Assembly (NCBI GenBank): GCA_025024175.1
Contig: QCXZ01000001.1
Location: forward strand, 15,190,001-15,254,000
DNA length: 64,000 bases
Reading direction: 5' to 3'
From: Rhyzopertha dominica
Lineage: Eukaryota > Arthropoda > Insecta > Coleoptera > Bostrichidae
Positions 1 through 10,600 of this stretch are shown piece after piece; position 1 is the stretch's first letter; each line of letters starts with the position of its first letter. The translations under genes were made by a program, and so were the position numbers. Under the pieces are notes generated by a model, which was not told the origin of the DNA, ran no database searches, and saw nothing but the letters and a program-made list of their open reading frames with translations.

Positions 1-552
1 TGTAAAAGATATAAGTATGACAGGAAACACTATGATATTCCAATTAACTTAACGCCTACACCGTGTAAACCGTTTGAACACCTGCATATTGATACTTTTT
101 CATACAAGAGACAATTATTTCTAACAATTATTGACTCTTTTTCTAAATTAGCTCAGGTGTATCCAATTTCTTCTAAAAATCCAGTAGACGTCTCGCAAGG
201 ACTAATTAATTACTTTTCTCATTACGGAACACCTAATCAAATCACCACAGACCAAGGTACAGAATTTAATAACAAAATTGTTAAAGATTTACTAGCAAGC
301 CACAAAATTCAAATCCATTTCACTACCCCTAAAAATCCGCAGTCAAATGCACCCATAGAGAGATTTCATTCAACTCTAATCGAGCACTTAAAAATTTTAG
401 AAACCCAACACACTGAACCTCTGAATCAAATAGTAAAATACGGCGTCATCGCCTATAACAGTTCAATTCATTCTTCTACAGGTCATACTCCCTATGCTTT
501 AACTTTTAGGCAGTTACTCTGTCCGAGGGCATATCGAACAGAGCCTGTTTAA
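1..552 (+). mobile_element. Ty3/gypsy-type LTR retroelement, integrase core (partial, 5' cut by window)
   Basis: The frame is open from base 1 to the stop at 550-552. It encodes a retroviral-type integrase catalytic core: HIDTF holds the first catalytic Asp, TTDQGTEF the second, and PQSNAPIERFHSTL the catalytic Glu, the usual D,D-35-E arrangement. The motif TGHTPYAL near the end is typical of insect gypsy-like integrases. The protein continues upstream out of the window, so the first methionine-like codon at 157 is not a real start. The usual C-terminal part of the integrase (and any env gene) is missing: the frame ends only about 13 residues after TPYAL. This suggests an internal deletion that fused the core to downstream, possibly LTR, sequence. 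An inactive remnant is likely; the assignment to the integrase family is secure, the exact clade is not. Confidence 0.88.
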
Positions 553-622
553 CTGTTCACGTTATTTTGTACTCAATAAATTGTTTTTTAAAAAGCTGTT
601 TGTTCGAGTACGAAATTTAACT
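512..622 (+). repeat. possible short LTR abutting the truncated integrase
   Basis: The stretch starts with agttac and ends with tttaact, short inverted ends like those of insect gypsy-type LTRs. It contains an AATAAA signal (574-579 area) as expected of an R region. No purine tract is seen just upstream and no second LTR is in the window, so the call is weak. It explains why the integrase frame ends abruptly here. Confidence 0.28.
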
Positions 623-1780
623 GGTNGTTTTCGAAACGTTGTAATAAACCAACACACTGAAGCGTTTGTTTTATAATCCTAAATTCCGCGAAACAACATA
701 ACCCTTTTAAACAACATCATGTGAATCAAACCATATTTTATCGAGGTAAAATAGTTTATATATAAATCCGCCCCTCGTCATGATACCCTCTTATCTGCGT
801 TTCTTAGTTTTTTTTTAAGTATTCATTCCACAATGGCCAATATTTTGCAATATACTACGTAGATATAGTCTACATGTTTCTTCACCATGTTTCAATGTAG
901 CAGTCGTAGACACCGTATTTTCTTTATGCATGTTGATGTATTACCTTCTTTATTTCTATACCTAAACTTTGACTTGATTTCGCATTTTTTTATCCACTTT
1001 TTTCACACCTAATTATTTTTAATTATTTTTTTGAATGGATGTCTACGGTATCTGCCTTTGTTAGATCAACTTTAATCATATTAAGACATCCCATCTTACT
1101 GAGCACAATTAATTAATAATTAATTACATTAATTTTCACAATTCATTATTATTTCTGACCGTCTGGATGCAAATATAAAACAAAAAAAAAAGCGTCTTTT
1201 CTTCATGGTTGGCAGTTGTCGCTGTCTACCGACCCTACCTCTTCTGATACCTGGGAAGAGTCAACTTGTTTCTCTACATTTCCTTCGATTTAGCGCAATC
1301 AACGCATCTATTCATTTTTCTAAACCATCGGTATACATATACATACGTATAGGTACATTCAGGGGTTAATATCTTATTATAAATTCTGGGTATATCCTGA
1401 TAAGATATACAAGTACAAAAGCAAACAAGTGTACAGGAATATTCATATTCATATCTAAAAGTGTACTAAATGGCACTGTATTTTCTTGTCCCCACAAAAT
1501 GATAATTTCCAATACGGGACTGAAATGGCTTGTAGAGGACCGCAATAACTATTTATAAATTTATGGTAGGGCCACGGTCCTGCAGTACCAGATACCCAAT
1601 ATAACCTTATACAAATTGGAAGACTATACATCTAATATTTTTATTGAAATTGTACTAAGCAGCGAAAATGAAGATATACAATTCCATCATTCATTTGTTA
1701 GTTTTATTACCTATAGTTATAATACTTGAAATATTGTTAGCAGCAGAATAAAACATTATCATTGATATAACAAATATGTA
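623..1780. other. intergenic, no gene seen
   Basis: AT-rich sequence with no coding stretch, RNA gene or recognisable repeat family on either strand. One N occurs at about 626. Confidence 0.5.
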
Positions 1781-3286
1781 AATGTCTTTACAATTAAGGG
1801 GTAATCGACTTCTTATCTAAAATAATGTTTACTCTTCTTTCTTTACCAAGCTTTCGATGTTTATTTCAAATTTTCGTCAGGGATTCTATAAAACATTTAC
1901 AATGGGCCTTAGGTATAAAACATTTAACTAAAACTTACTGAAAATGAGGTCTATACAACGGGGTCAATTAAAACATGCTAAAAACGTCCCATTTATGAAT
2001 ATTGTTATTTTGAATTTGAAGTTTTAATTTTGGACAAATTAATGACAAAATCTGAAAGTTGCAAAGCCACCACATTTTTTGATGAATTCAGAACTGCACG
2101 ATTTACTAAACATTTTTCATTTTATTAACTTATGACTTTAATGTCTGAGATAATAAATAGGTGTAAAATATTACTTAAATTTTGTGTCTGATTTTTTATT
2201 AATGTGTAAATATGTTTATTTATATGGTACATTTCTAAAATTAAACGTTCATTTCATCGCAATTTATTTGATGATTGTTTTCATTTACATGTTCCACCAA
2301 TGAACATCGATTTTTATTCATCCTAATATCGCTTTTATGCAGTGCTATTCTGCTAGAAAGCCACTGCGATGTTTGTCCCACATAAATTTTATGTTTGGAA
2401 GAGATCCAAAACGAAAAACTTCTGTGTTATTATTTTGAGGATCATGACTTTGTTGTTGCTCCACCCTATCTAAATTATTTATACAACTTAATGAATTTTG
2501 CTGGTTAATCGCAAGACCGTTTTGTACATAACATAACAGGTCTGACAATGAAACTTATTAGAAGTTTTCAAACTGAAGGTATTAAGATAGCATTAAGAAA
2601 GTTTCGAATCCATTGAGCAAATTAAAATAAAATATTCCATTAAAATATCCACCAAATGTTGTCTATTCTATAAAATGTGATAGTTGTGACAAAATTTATG
2701 TGGGTCAAACATCGCAGTGGCTTTCTAGCAGAATAGCACTGCATAAAAGCGATATTAGGACGAATAAAAATCGATGTTCATTGATGGAACATGTAATTGA
2801 AAACGAAAACATTACAAATAAACGTTTAATTTTAGAAATGTACCTGATAAATAAAAATATCAACAAAATAAATAAAAAAATCAGACACGCAATTTAAGTC
2901 ATATTTACACCTATTCATTATCTCAGACATTAAAATCATAAGTTAATAAAATGAAAATGGTTAGTAAATCGTGCAGTTATAAATTCATCAAAAAATGTGG
3001 TGGCTATGTTGCAACTTTCAGATTTTCTCATTAATCTGTCCAAAATTTATAACTTCAAATTTAAAATAACATTATTCATAAATGGAACGATTTTTGCATG
3101 TTTTAATTCTATAGACCTCATTTTCAGTAAGTTTTAGTTACATGTTTTATACCTAAGACCCATTGTAAATGTTTTATAGAAGCCCAGGCGAAGAATTTGA
3201 AATAAAAATCGAACGTTTGGTAAAGAAAGAAGAGTAAACATTATTTTAGATAAGAAGTCGATTACCTCTTAATTGAGAAGACATTA
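1781..3286. mobile_element. Penelope-like element, two 3' copies in inverted orientation
   Basis: Bases 1781-2391 and 2691-3286 are inverted copies of one another: the stretch around 2300-2390 is the reverse complement of 2691-2790, and the outer ends (1781-1880 versus 3180-3286) also match. The right copy reads on the + strand into a GIY-YIG endonuclease fragment (2631-2897). The left copy carries the same sequence on the - strand, with the coding frame broken. Both copies lack the reverse transcriptase domain. Penelope-like elements are known to carry a C-terminal GIY-YIG domain and to insert as inverted, partly duplicated units, so this pairing fits the family. The arms differ at many positions, so the insertion is old. 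Confidence 0.82.
2631..2897 (+). pseudogene. GIY-YIG endonuclease fragment of a Penelope-like element
   Basis: Reading from 2631 (just after an in-frame stop at 2628) gives a protein with NVVYSIKCDSCDKIYVGQTS, then LSSRIALHKSDI and a C-terminal Asn/Lys-rich tail ending at 2897. The Y-S-I / I-Y-V-G-Q-T pair followed by R and H is the GIY-YIG nuclease core, and the CDSCDK cysteine pair just before it is characteristic of Penelope-like elements. The methionine-like codon at 2700 lies inside the domain and is not a real start. The reverse transcriptase that should precede it is absent, so this is a broken 3' end, not a working gene. Confidence 0.8.
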
Positions 3287-3712
3287 ATATAATAAAAAGC
3301 GACTGCTACATCCATTTAACACATTAATAACAAATATGTATATAGGTAGGTACATACCTGTCCAAAAAGTATAATAAACATGCACTACCTCCCGCTGCAC
3401 TGTATAGGTACTTTGTTGTTTCTGCTCAAAACTTTTATCGCAACGGAGATACCTGTGATCTTTCACAGTGAAGGGGAAAACCACTCTTAAGGCTGTGGTT
3501 ATTACACCAAATTTTCTGTAAGTAGAGTATAATGTACCACTTGAAGGGTACTATTTTAACACCTTTCGTGCATATTCTAGTCTAACTAGACTACTTTGCA
3601 ATGAAATAGTTCTCTTTGTTTGGACCTGTTGAATAGTGAAATGCTAAGGCAGACGTCAAGGCGCAGTGATGTTTCTATCAGGTAAAAAATAGACTAAAGA
3701 GACAGTGTTACA
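3287..3712. other. intergenic, no gene seen
   Basis: No credible coding sequence; a 66-codon open frame on the - strand shows no family features. Confidence 0.4.
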
Positions 3713-3990
3713 AGTATAGTAGTGCAATTTTCCTACCGTTATTACAACCCTGCAATACTATTTATCTTTCATTTACAGGCATAGTTGAAACGGCACGCGA
3801 CCCTTCATAAATAAAACTCTCTCTTTGTAATTCTGAAAATTTCCAGTGCCATCCTCCGAAAATCGGACCTAAATTTATGGTAATAAGATTATTTGCAGCA
3901 ACTTATGAGTGGCAGCCTGCTGTTCGAGATGAAAGATAAATTTTATTGCAGGGTTGTAATAACGGTAAGAGAATTGCGCATTACTATATC
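3713..3990. mobile_element. MITE with about 60-bp terminal inverted repeats
   Basis: Bases 3713-3771 and 3927-3990 are inverted copies; both contain the motif ccgttattacaaccctgcaa (or its complement). The ends are flanked by TATA/TA, consistent with a TA target duplication. The element is about 278 bp with no coding capacity. It lies about 0.5 kb upstream of the presumed gcm promoter. Confidence 0.72.
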
Positions 3991-4189
3991 TACTGACACT
4001 AAATAATATGCACTCTAAATTTTCTACTGGGTATTCTAAAACTTTTTCACTTAGAAATATTTTACTGTACAGCTATATAAGGATTATCATAAATGTTGTT
4101 TCGATTCTGCAAAATAAAAATAAGCACATACCGTATAATGAGACTAACACGTGAACTTTATCTGAAGGAAAATAAAAAAGCGCAACAGC

Positions 4190-4600
4190 GTCGCAGGGGC
4201 AAAGCGACGCGTGGGAGTCGAGGGATTCAGGTAATCAAACGCGCCGCCGCTTAGCGCCGCGATAATGTAAACATCTGTCCGATTGCACGCAGCTGAACGC
4301 CAATTGAACGAACTCTGGCCAGGTATCAGGTGTTAGAAAACGGAAATAGGTGGGTGTTGTCGGGCGCACTCTAACCTTCTATTGGTCCGCCTCGCGTTAG
4401 ATATGTTGCAGGGGGGGATCACGGGGTGTGGCCGCACTAGCCGGGGTTAATCAAAGCGTCTTCTATTTCAGTTGATTGTACAACGTCGTCGAGGGTGCTT
4501 GCGTTTGATCCACTGCGGAAAAGAACACGGAGGCATCCGGTGATACAGTGATCGGACTTGGGTTGATGTGCGCCGGTGGCATCCTCCTCCTTGAGAAGAT
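4190..4600 (+). promoter_or_regulatory. gcm: presumed gcm promoter and 5' untranslated region
   Basis: This stretch is visibly richer in G, C and CpG than the AT-rich DNA around it. It contains an ATTGG (inverted CCAAT) box near 4380. A perfect insect initiator TCAGTT lies at 4468-4473 with A4470 as possible +1, and gcttg at 4497-4501 (+28) matches four of five positions of the downstream promoter element. No TATA box is seen at the right distance. A strong splice donor follows at 4612. The role as gcm promoter is inferred from position, orientation and splice phase. Confidence 0.45.
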
Positions 4601-4611
4601 ATGGTTATACT
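4601..4611 (+). CDS. gcm: proposed gcm exon 1 (start codon micro-exon)
   Basis: ATG GTT ATA CT is followed at once by the strong donor gtaagt. The two left-over bases are completed to CTG by the first base of the exon at 15600, giving MVIL followed by HTPDSPGM in the GCM frame with no stop. It lies at the downstream edge of the CpG-rich promoter-like block. If wrong, this exon is untranslated and translation starts at 15622. An upstream ATG at 4566 lies in another frame and would stop soon after the splice. Confidence 0.45.
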
Positions 4612-7600
4612 GTAAGTACCCGAATCTCCGCGAATGCACCGGTGTTGTTTAAAGTCGCCGCATGTGGTGGAACCACTTGTCAAATTTTGCATCTGATAAT
4701 ATATTGGTCAGGTTTTTGCGCTTGACCTGTCGTTGAAGTCTCCGCGCTGCCGAGATTAAATCTGATCAAACTGGACTGAAAAACGCATCTGTTAAATTAG
4801 GAGCGTGGGATTCGCGTTCGATTTATAAGAGAGAAATGCACGGTTATTGTTTTATTAAAACGGCTATCTCCACATTAAACGGAATCAGAAATGATGTGAT
4901 TCTCAGGTCGGCGTGACTTCAATTTCAATTAAAACAAAACAGGGCAAGTTGAGTCTTCCGGTTTTTGTTGATCTGTCGTATAGTTCTTAATTCCATAACA
5001 TATAAGCCGAAAGGCTGTCTAACAAACATAATATATAACCTAAGTGCTAGGCGTAAAGGTTCATATACCTACAAAAATTACGGAACTTTTATTTATCTAC
5101 CTACCTATATGTATTTTGAGGTGTGGTCATTTTCTGCCTTTGTTGCAGCTGACTTAATTATATGCAAAATCGATAAGTTCAGGACAGAATTTTGAGAAGT
5201 TACCTATACCTTATACTGGATTATTTTGAAAAAAGTCGTTTGTTAATATAAAATATTATTGAAGTATATGTAATAATGGGAAAATTAATACCTAATACGT
5301 GTATAGATAATAACATACAGCTATATTCTCAATGCATATAATATGTAGACACGGTTTTCGCAATACCTGTAATAAAGTTGTAAAAATATAGGTAATAATA
5401 ATACACTAGACTTTTTTAAACAGTGCTCTTAAAATAATAAGTATCTATTCATTTGGAGAGGTTAAAGAAATATGGCAGCTATAATATAGTGTGTCAGACC
5501 CGACCAAATGTACCTACTTATATCAAAACAATATCTGCCAAAAAATTTCAAACCCAAAATTTTATTAAATAAGGAATATTTAATTTTTTGCAATTAGTTT
5601 CAAATACTTATAACATTGCCAGTCTTTTAATTACTTATATTTATATGATATTTCTAACTCGCTGTTGTTCAATTTTTATCAGTAACCAAATGTACAACCT
5701 AGGTATAGAAATAACAAAATTTAATGACTATCGATCACATTTTTCACCCGTTTGCTAAGTACTGCCTACAGGGTTCGCCACCTAAAACTCCCCAGGCTTG
5801 TACTTTTTATTTTTTTTAGCTACAACCTTAACTTATGTGTAACACAGAAGATCTCTTTAAAAATGGCATAGATAATAGTGTGTCCTCGATAAATATTTGT
5901 AGATGTTGATATTTCACAAATAAAATGAATTTTTGTAAATATCTTTTTACCTTACTCCGTACAATAAATATTGCTTCATAGTTGGATGCCGACTTCTGTC
6001 TTTTTTATTTTTTGTCATTATACCAACGTATGCATTATGTTTACTCCTTAATGAAAAACAAGGAAAGCTTATCGCCGCCGTATACTGTGTTAACTATTTT
6101 TATTTAAACTCTAATCATTGATTAATCTAATAAATGTAAAAATAACAATAAAAGTGAATAAACATAATAAATTCTTAAGCATACCTACTTAATTAATAAT
6201 TAAACGCCCACATTGCCATTTTTAAAGAGTTTAAAAAACCTTCAATTTGAAACAAATGACGGGCCCTGTAGGTACCTATATTTGACTGTTTCGGAATTAT
6301 TTAAAACTAAAAATGAAGTAAACATTTGCATTTTTTCTCAGGATAATTCAATAGCTAAGTTAAGAGGAGTTGATTAAGCAAAGAGAAATGGCCACCCTGG
6401 AATTATATAGCTATCTATTTATCAGTTGCCAAATTTGAATTATTGGAGTTAACAAGTTATTTATCTCGTGCATTTTTCAATTAGGTAGTTCTTAATTCAC
6501 GTTATTAATCGGACCTGACCTAAAGCATGAATTGTATACCTATTCATATTTATATTAGACACTAGGTACCTAAAGCAGTGGCGTGCCGAAGTCTTCTGGG
6601 AACCCCCTATCCTAAAAATCCTAAAAAAGATGAGCAATTACAGGGTGATCCTATGGAAATGAGAAATCTTTCTAGAAATAGTAGTCCGGCTTTAAACAAA
6701 ATAACCAAAAAACCTCCACTGCCCCTCCCATAACGCCGCCCTTTCTTTATATATGAAAAAATGTTCTATTCTGGGCCATTGTACATTAGAACATTCTTCA
6801 AAAAACTGCAAAGTTTGGAAAAACGGTTTTCTTAAAAAAATAATAATTTTTTTTGTACTTGTTACCTGTATATCAAAAACGAAGCATTTGCGGACCCATG
6901 TTTATATAAACTTTTTGTCATAATTTCACTTAAGGAACATGCAACTGAATTTATCACATCGAATTTTGAAACACCCTGTATGTAGAGTAGCCGCAAGGTT
7001 GCAAACTTGTTTCTTTTAAAGGGCCCCTTGTACGGCGATCAGAACAACATTAAATCGCTAAATTCTTTTTGTTTCTGTCTGTATAATATCACTTTACTTA
7101 CTGAACTGACGAGTTTATATCTAAATAGTAAATTTGTGTGAGAAATGCAGAAACTCGAAATCGGGGAGATCTAAATATAACGATTGATCGAACATTTTTG
7201 TAGTGTTGAAAGTCAAAGTTTATTTTGAAATTCATTATTATTTTTAATAGCTTGTTGCTTTTTCATAGGATCAATTCCAAAATTAGTAGATTTAGAGTCT
7301 TTAAGGTATACCAAACAGGAATTTTCAACTAATTTTTAAGTGATTTCTAGAGCGCCTTAAGTTACTTACAAGCCTAAACGTCTATCGGGCCCAAAAAGTG
7401 TTCTTGGTTAATACCTACCTCTCCGTTTTCAAATACTTAATTCGTAGGAGACTTCGTGCCATTCTTTTTTTTCAATTCCAAAACAAGGTTGCTATGGTTT
7501 ATAGCAATCAGATTTCCCATTAGATACTGATTCTAAGATACGATAGAAGAAAAATTGCTACGTCCAATGATTTCTCCTTCAAGTGAATATTAACGGCCCT

Positions 7601-10600
7601 ACTGCAGCACGGAATTATTTAGAATTATATTCAGATCAAAGGCAATCGAATTTCAACTTATTTAGGGTATTAATGCAATTAGCAATCCATTTTATTGCCA
7701 CTTTTTTTCAATTTAGCATTTCAACTAACGTCTCCACTTCAAACTTAATAAGCTCGAAAACTGATGTGACGCTTAAAATCGGAAAACTTTCATTTTTAAC
7801 AGTTGCCGAACCTTATTTTACACATTTTTTAGGATTATGCTTCTTTTGCATATATTTTATCCATTTTGAAGATTACAATTTCTACATTAGCATTGAAAGC
7901 ATCATTGTTGGAATTGACACTTTTAATTAATTAATTAAACGTCTCAAGGGCTACCCAACCGCATGAGGCACAAGAGGGAATTTTCCGTTTGAAAAATAAC
8001 GGTAATTGTTTACATAATTATATCGAATTAAATGTTTAAAGTACATAATATGTTATATGCATTTAAGGTTGTATTTACTGGCAGTTCGGGCTTTATTCAA
8101 AATGTAAACATACTGCTACGACGACATATTGGCTTACTACAACGAAATATTGGTGACATTTACCATGATGACAAGGACACAGTCCTGTTATTCAAACATG
8201 ATTGACTGATTGGTCGACCAAATGCGAGAAAATAAGAAATATGATGTCAGCTGGATATTGCGCGATCACGATGAAATACCTTTTTTATTGTAGTATTACA
8301 TATAATGTGGATAGCGCGTTACACGCATTGTAACCAACAAGCACTGACTTACTTGACTTACGTCAAGATCGTAAAGAAGCGGCGAGTTGAATAATGTGAT
8401 TTCGAGCAAGAAGCTTGACGCCTTCCACTTCTTTAAAAATGAAGACTTAATACTAAAATATTGTTCCAATTGGTAATTTTTAATGCTACACAAGATTTTA
8501 CATTAGTTTAAATAAGCTTTTGCAATACTTACGGATCCTCAAAATAAATTCATTTATTATTATAGTAGGTACCTAACTTAATCCCAATATTAATGTACTC
8601 TTTCAATGTTAAATAAATCATAATATTTGGGTGGTTACTAGTTGCGTCCCGGTATAATAAATATATGCTATTTGAGATCATCAAATACATTGTCACATCT
8701 GATACATGATGTAGAACTGAAAATATATATATCACTAGTTTTTCTTGATGTAATTTGCAATGTTTAAAACACACAGATTTATAAATCTTCACCATAAAGA
8801 ATATAGACGGCATGATAATGCAAAAACTGCGTAATTACTCGTATTTCTTTGCTTTAATCTTTCTGAGCAGGAGTTGCTTTTGCTGAGTTACTGGAATGCA
8901 ATATAATAAATTTAAAACTGCGTAATTAGAAAATACTTTACACAGACAAAAAGATTTCCCAATAATCCATAGAAATCGTCATTCTAACTTTAATATCTGC
9001 AACAGAAAAAATAATACCTGTAGTACAAAGTAACAGTCCATGGGTGTGGGGTTTGCGCCTTTTAAATCGCCTATTAATTGCACCCGAAGAGTAGAAAGCT
9101 ATAGGTTTAAATCTTTCGTTAAATGCGATAACTCCTTGTCTCCTTTAGTTCATATTTAATTACATTTTGTTTTATTCTTAATGTATTATGAGCAATTGTT
9201 CCCATACATGCAGATTTTTATGTAGGTCATGTCTTCCTCATTAAGAGGGGCGTTTACCTAGAGCGAATCGGGTCATTTTAAGCACCTACCGTTTTACATT
9301 TTACCGAGTTATTCGAAACTTTTTCGAAGTGAAATTTTGACGTGGCAATGACAAAAGCTACAACGTAGAGTTCGAGTTTTTTCTGAAATTGGTACGGTAA
9401 TGTAAATATTTGTTGTTATATTTTGCTTAAAATTGCGTATTTTTGGCGAGCGAATTCTCCAAAACTAAGGCACATAAACGAAAAATTCGAACTCCACGTT
9501 GTAGCTACATATTTCTTTGTACGCTACCAAAAACATGAGCACGATAAATGAGTAAAAACATTCAAGAAATCTAAAACCGCAAACCCTTTCGCACGAGTCC
9601 GTCACGAGAGCAGAATGCGAATGCCCATTCCCACCAGGTCCGTTTCGTGGTATCCAGTGAATAGTGAAGCTAAGATACAATCCTGTCGGGAATGATCGAG
9701 CGGTATACGATCTATTCCGATATGACTAAGTTTCTAAGATTGTATGTCTAATTACACGTGACAAGTTTAATGTTAAAAGCTCTGCCGAAGCAATGGGGAG
9801 GCGGAAGGAAAATTATTATAAAAATTCCTCCAGAAATCATAGTCGACATGCAGGTAGAAGGAAATGTTATATAGTTCATATTTACAGAAATAAATGGGTT
9901 ATTCCATATTTTGAATAACCTGGTATAATATGATAGTAAGTTACTAATATTATGCTTACTTTTTGATGCACACCCTACACCCTACAGTCAGCGATTTTGC
10001 GAATATTAGTTTAGCCGGTCTATCTGTTGCTCATACGATCTTTGCGTGATTTCAACCTATCGGCTTCCCTCTTACGTCCCATGTCCCGCTGGTAATATGG
10101 GTTGCATAGTTCACATTTCTGCCCGATCGCTCCAAGTAAATGCCCCTCTTAAAGTTTGCTAGTATCTCTGTCAATATTCAAGTCAGAACAAGAACTCATT
10201 TATGACACGAGGAGTGACATATTGGTACTAGTTCAGTAAAGTTAGTTAAAAGTAGTTAAAAAGTATTTTTTCGACTTCGTTCAAGAACGGTTACGGCCAT
10301 TTTTGTTACAGACGAAAATACAGCAGTTATTAGCAAAACTAAATCAGGAAAGATATTTCTTATTTAGTTTTCATTGATATTTCTTATTATTGTTAATATT
10401 TTTGTAAAATAAAATTTTATGTAGGTATATTTTGAAGATCAAGAGTTCCCAACCCCGTGTTTCTTGCTCGCACCTCTGGTTCAGAATAAGCTAGCGCCAC
10501 CCCTGCTTTCATGATAATCTACAGTTTAGTCTTTTTGTGTCTTTCCCGAACTATATAAGAAAACCGCCGTAAACACATTTTTATAGAACTTGCTTCAACT

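Noticed and set aside
2345..2548. 67-codon open frame on the - strand
   Set aside because: It is the decayed left arm of the Penelope-like inverted pair plus spacer sequence, not a separate gene.
4468..4692. 74-codon - strand frame in the CpG-rich block
   Set aside because: No family features; the composition makes long chance frames likely, and the + strand evidence for a 5' exon is better.
7583..7930. 115-codon + strand frame
   Set aside because: Phe/Ile/Asn-rich translation of AT-rich DNA, no domain and no splice context.
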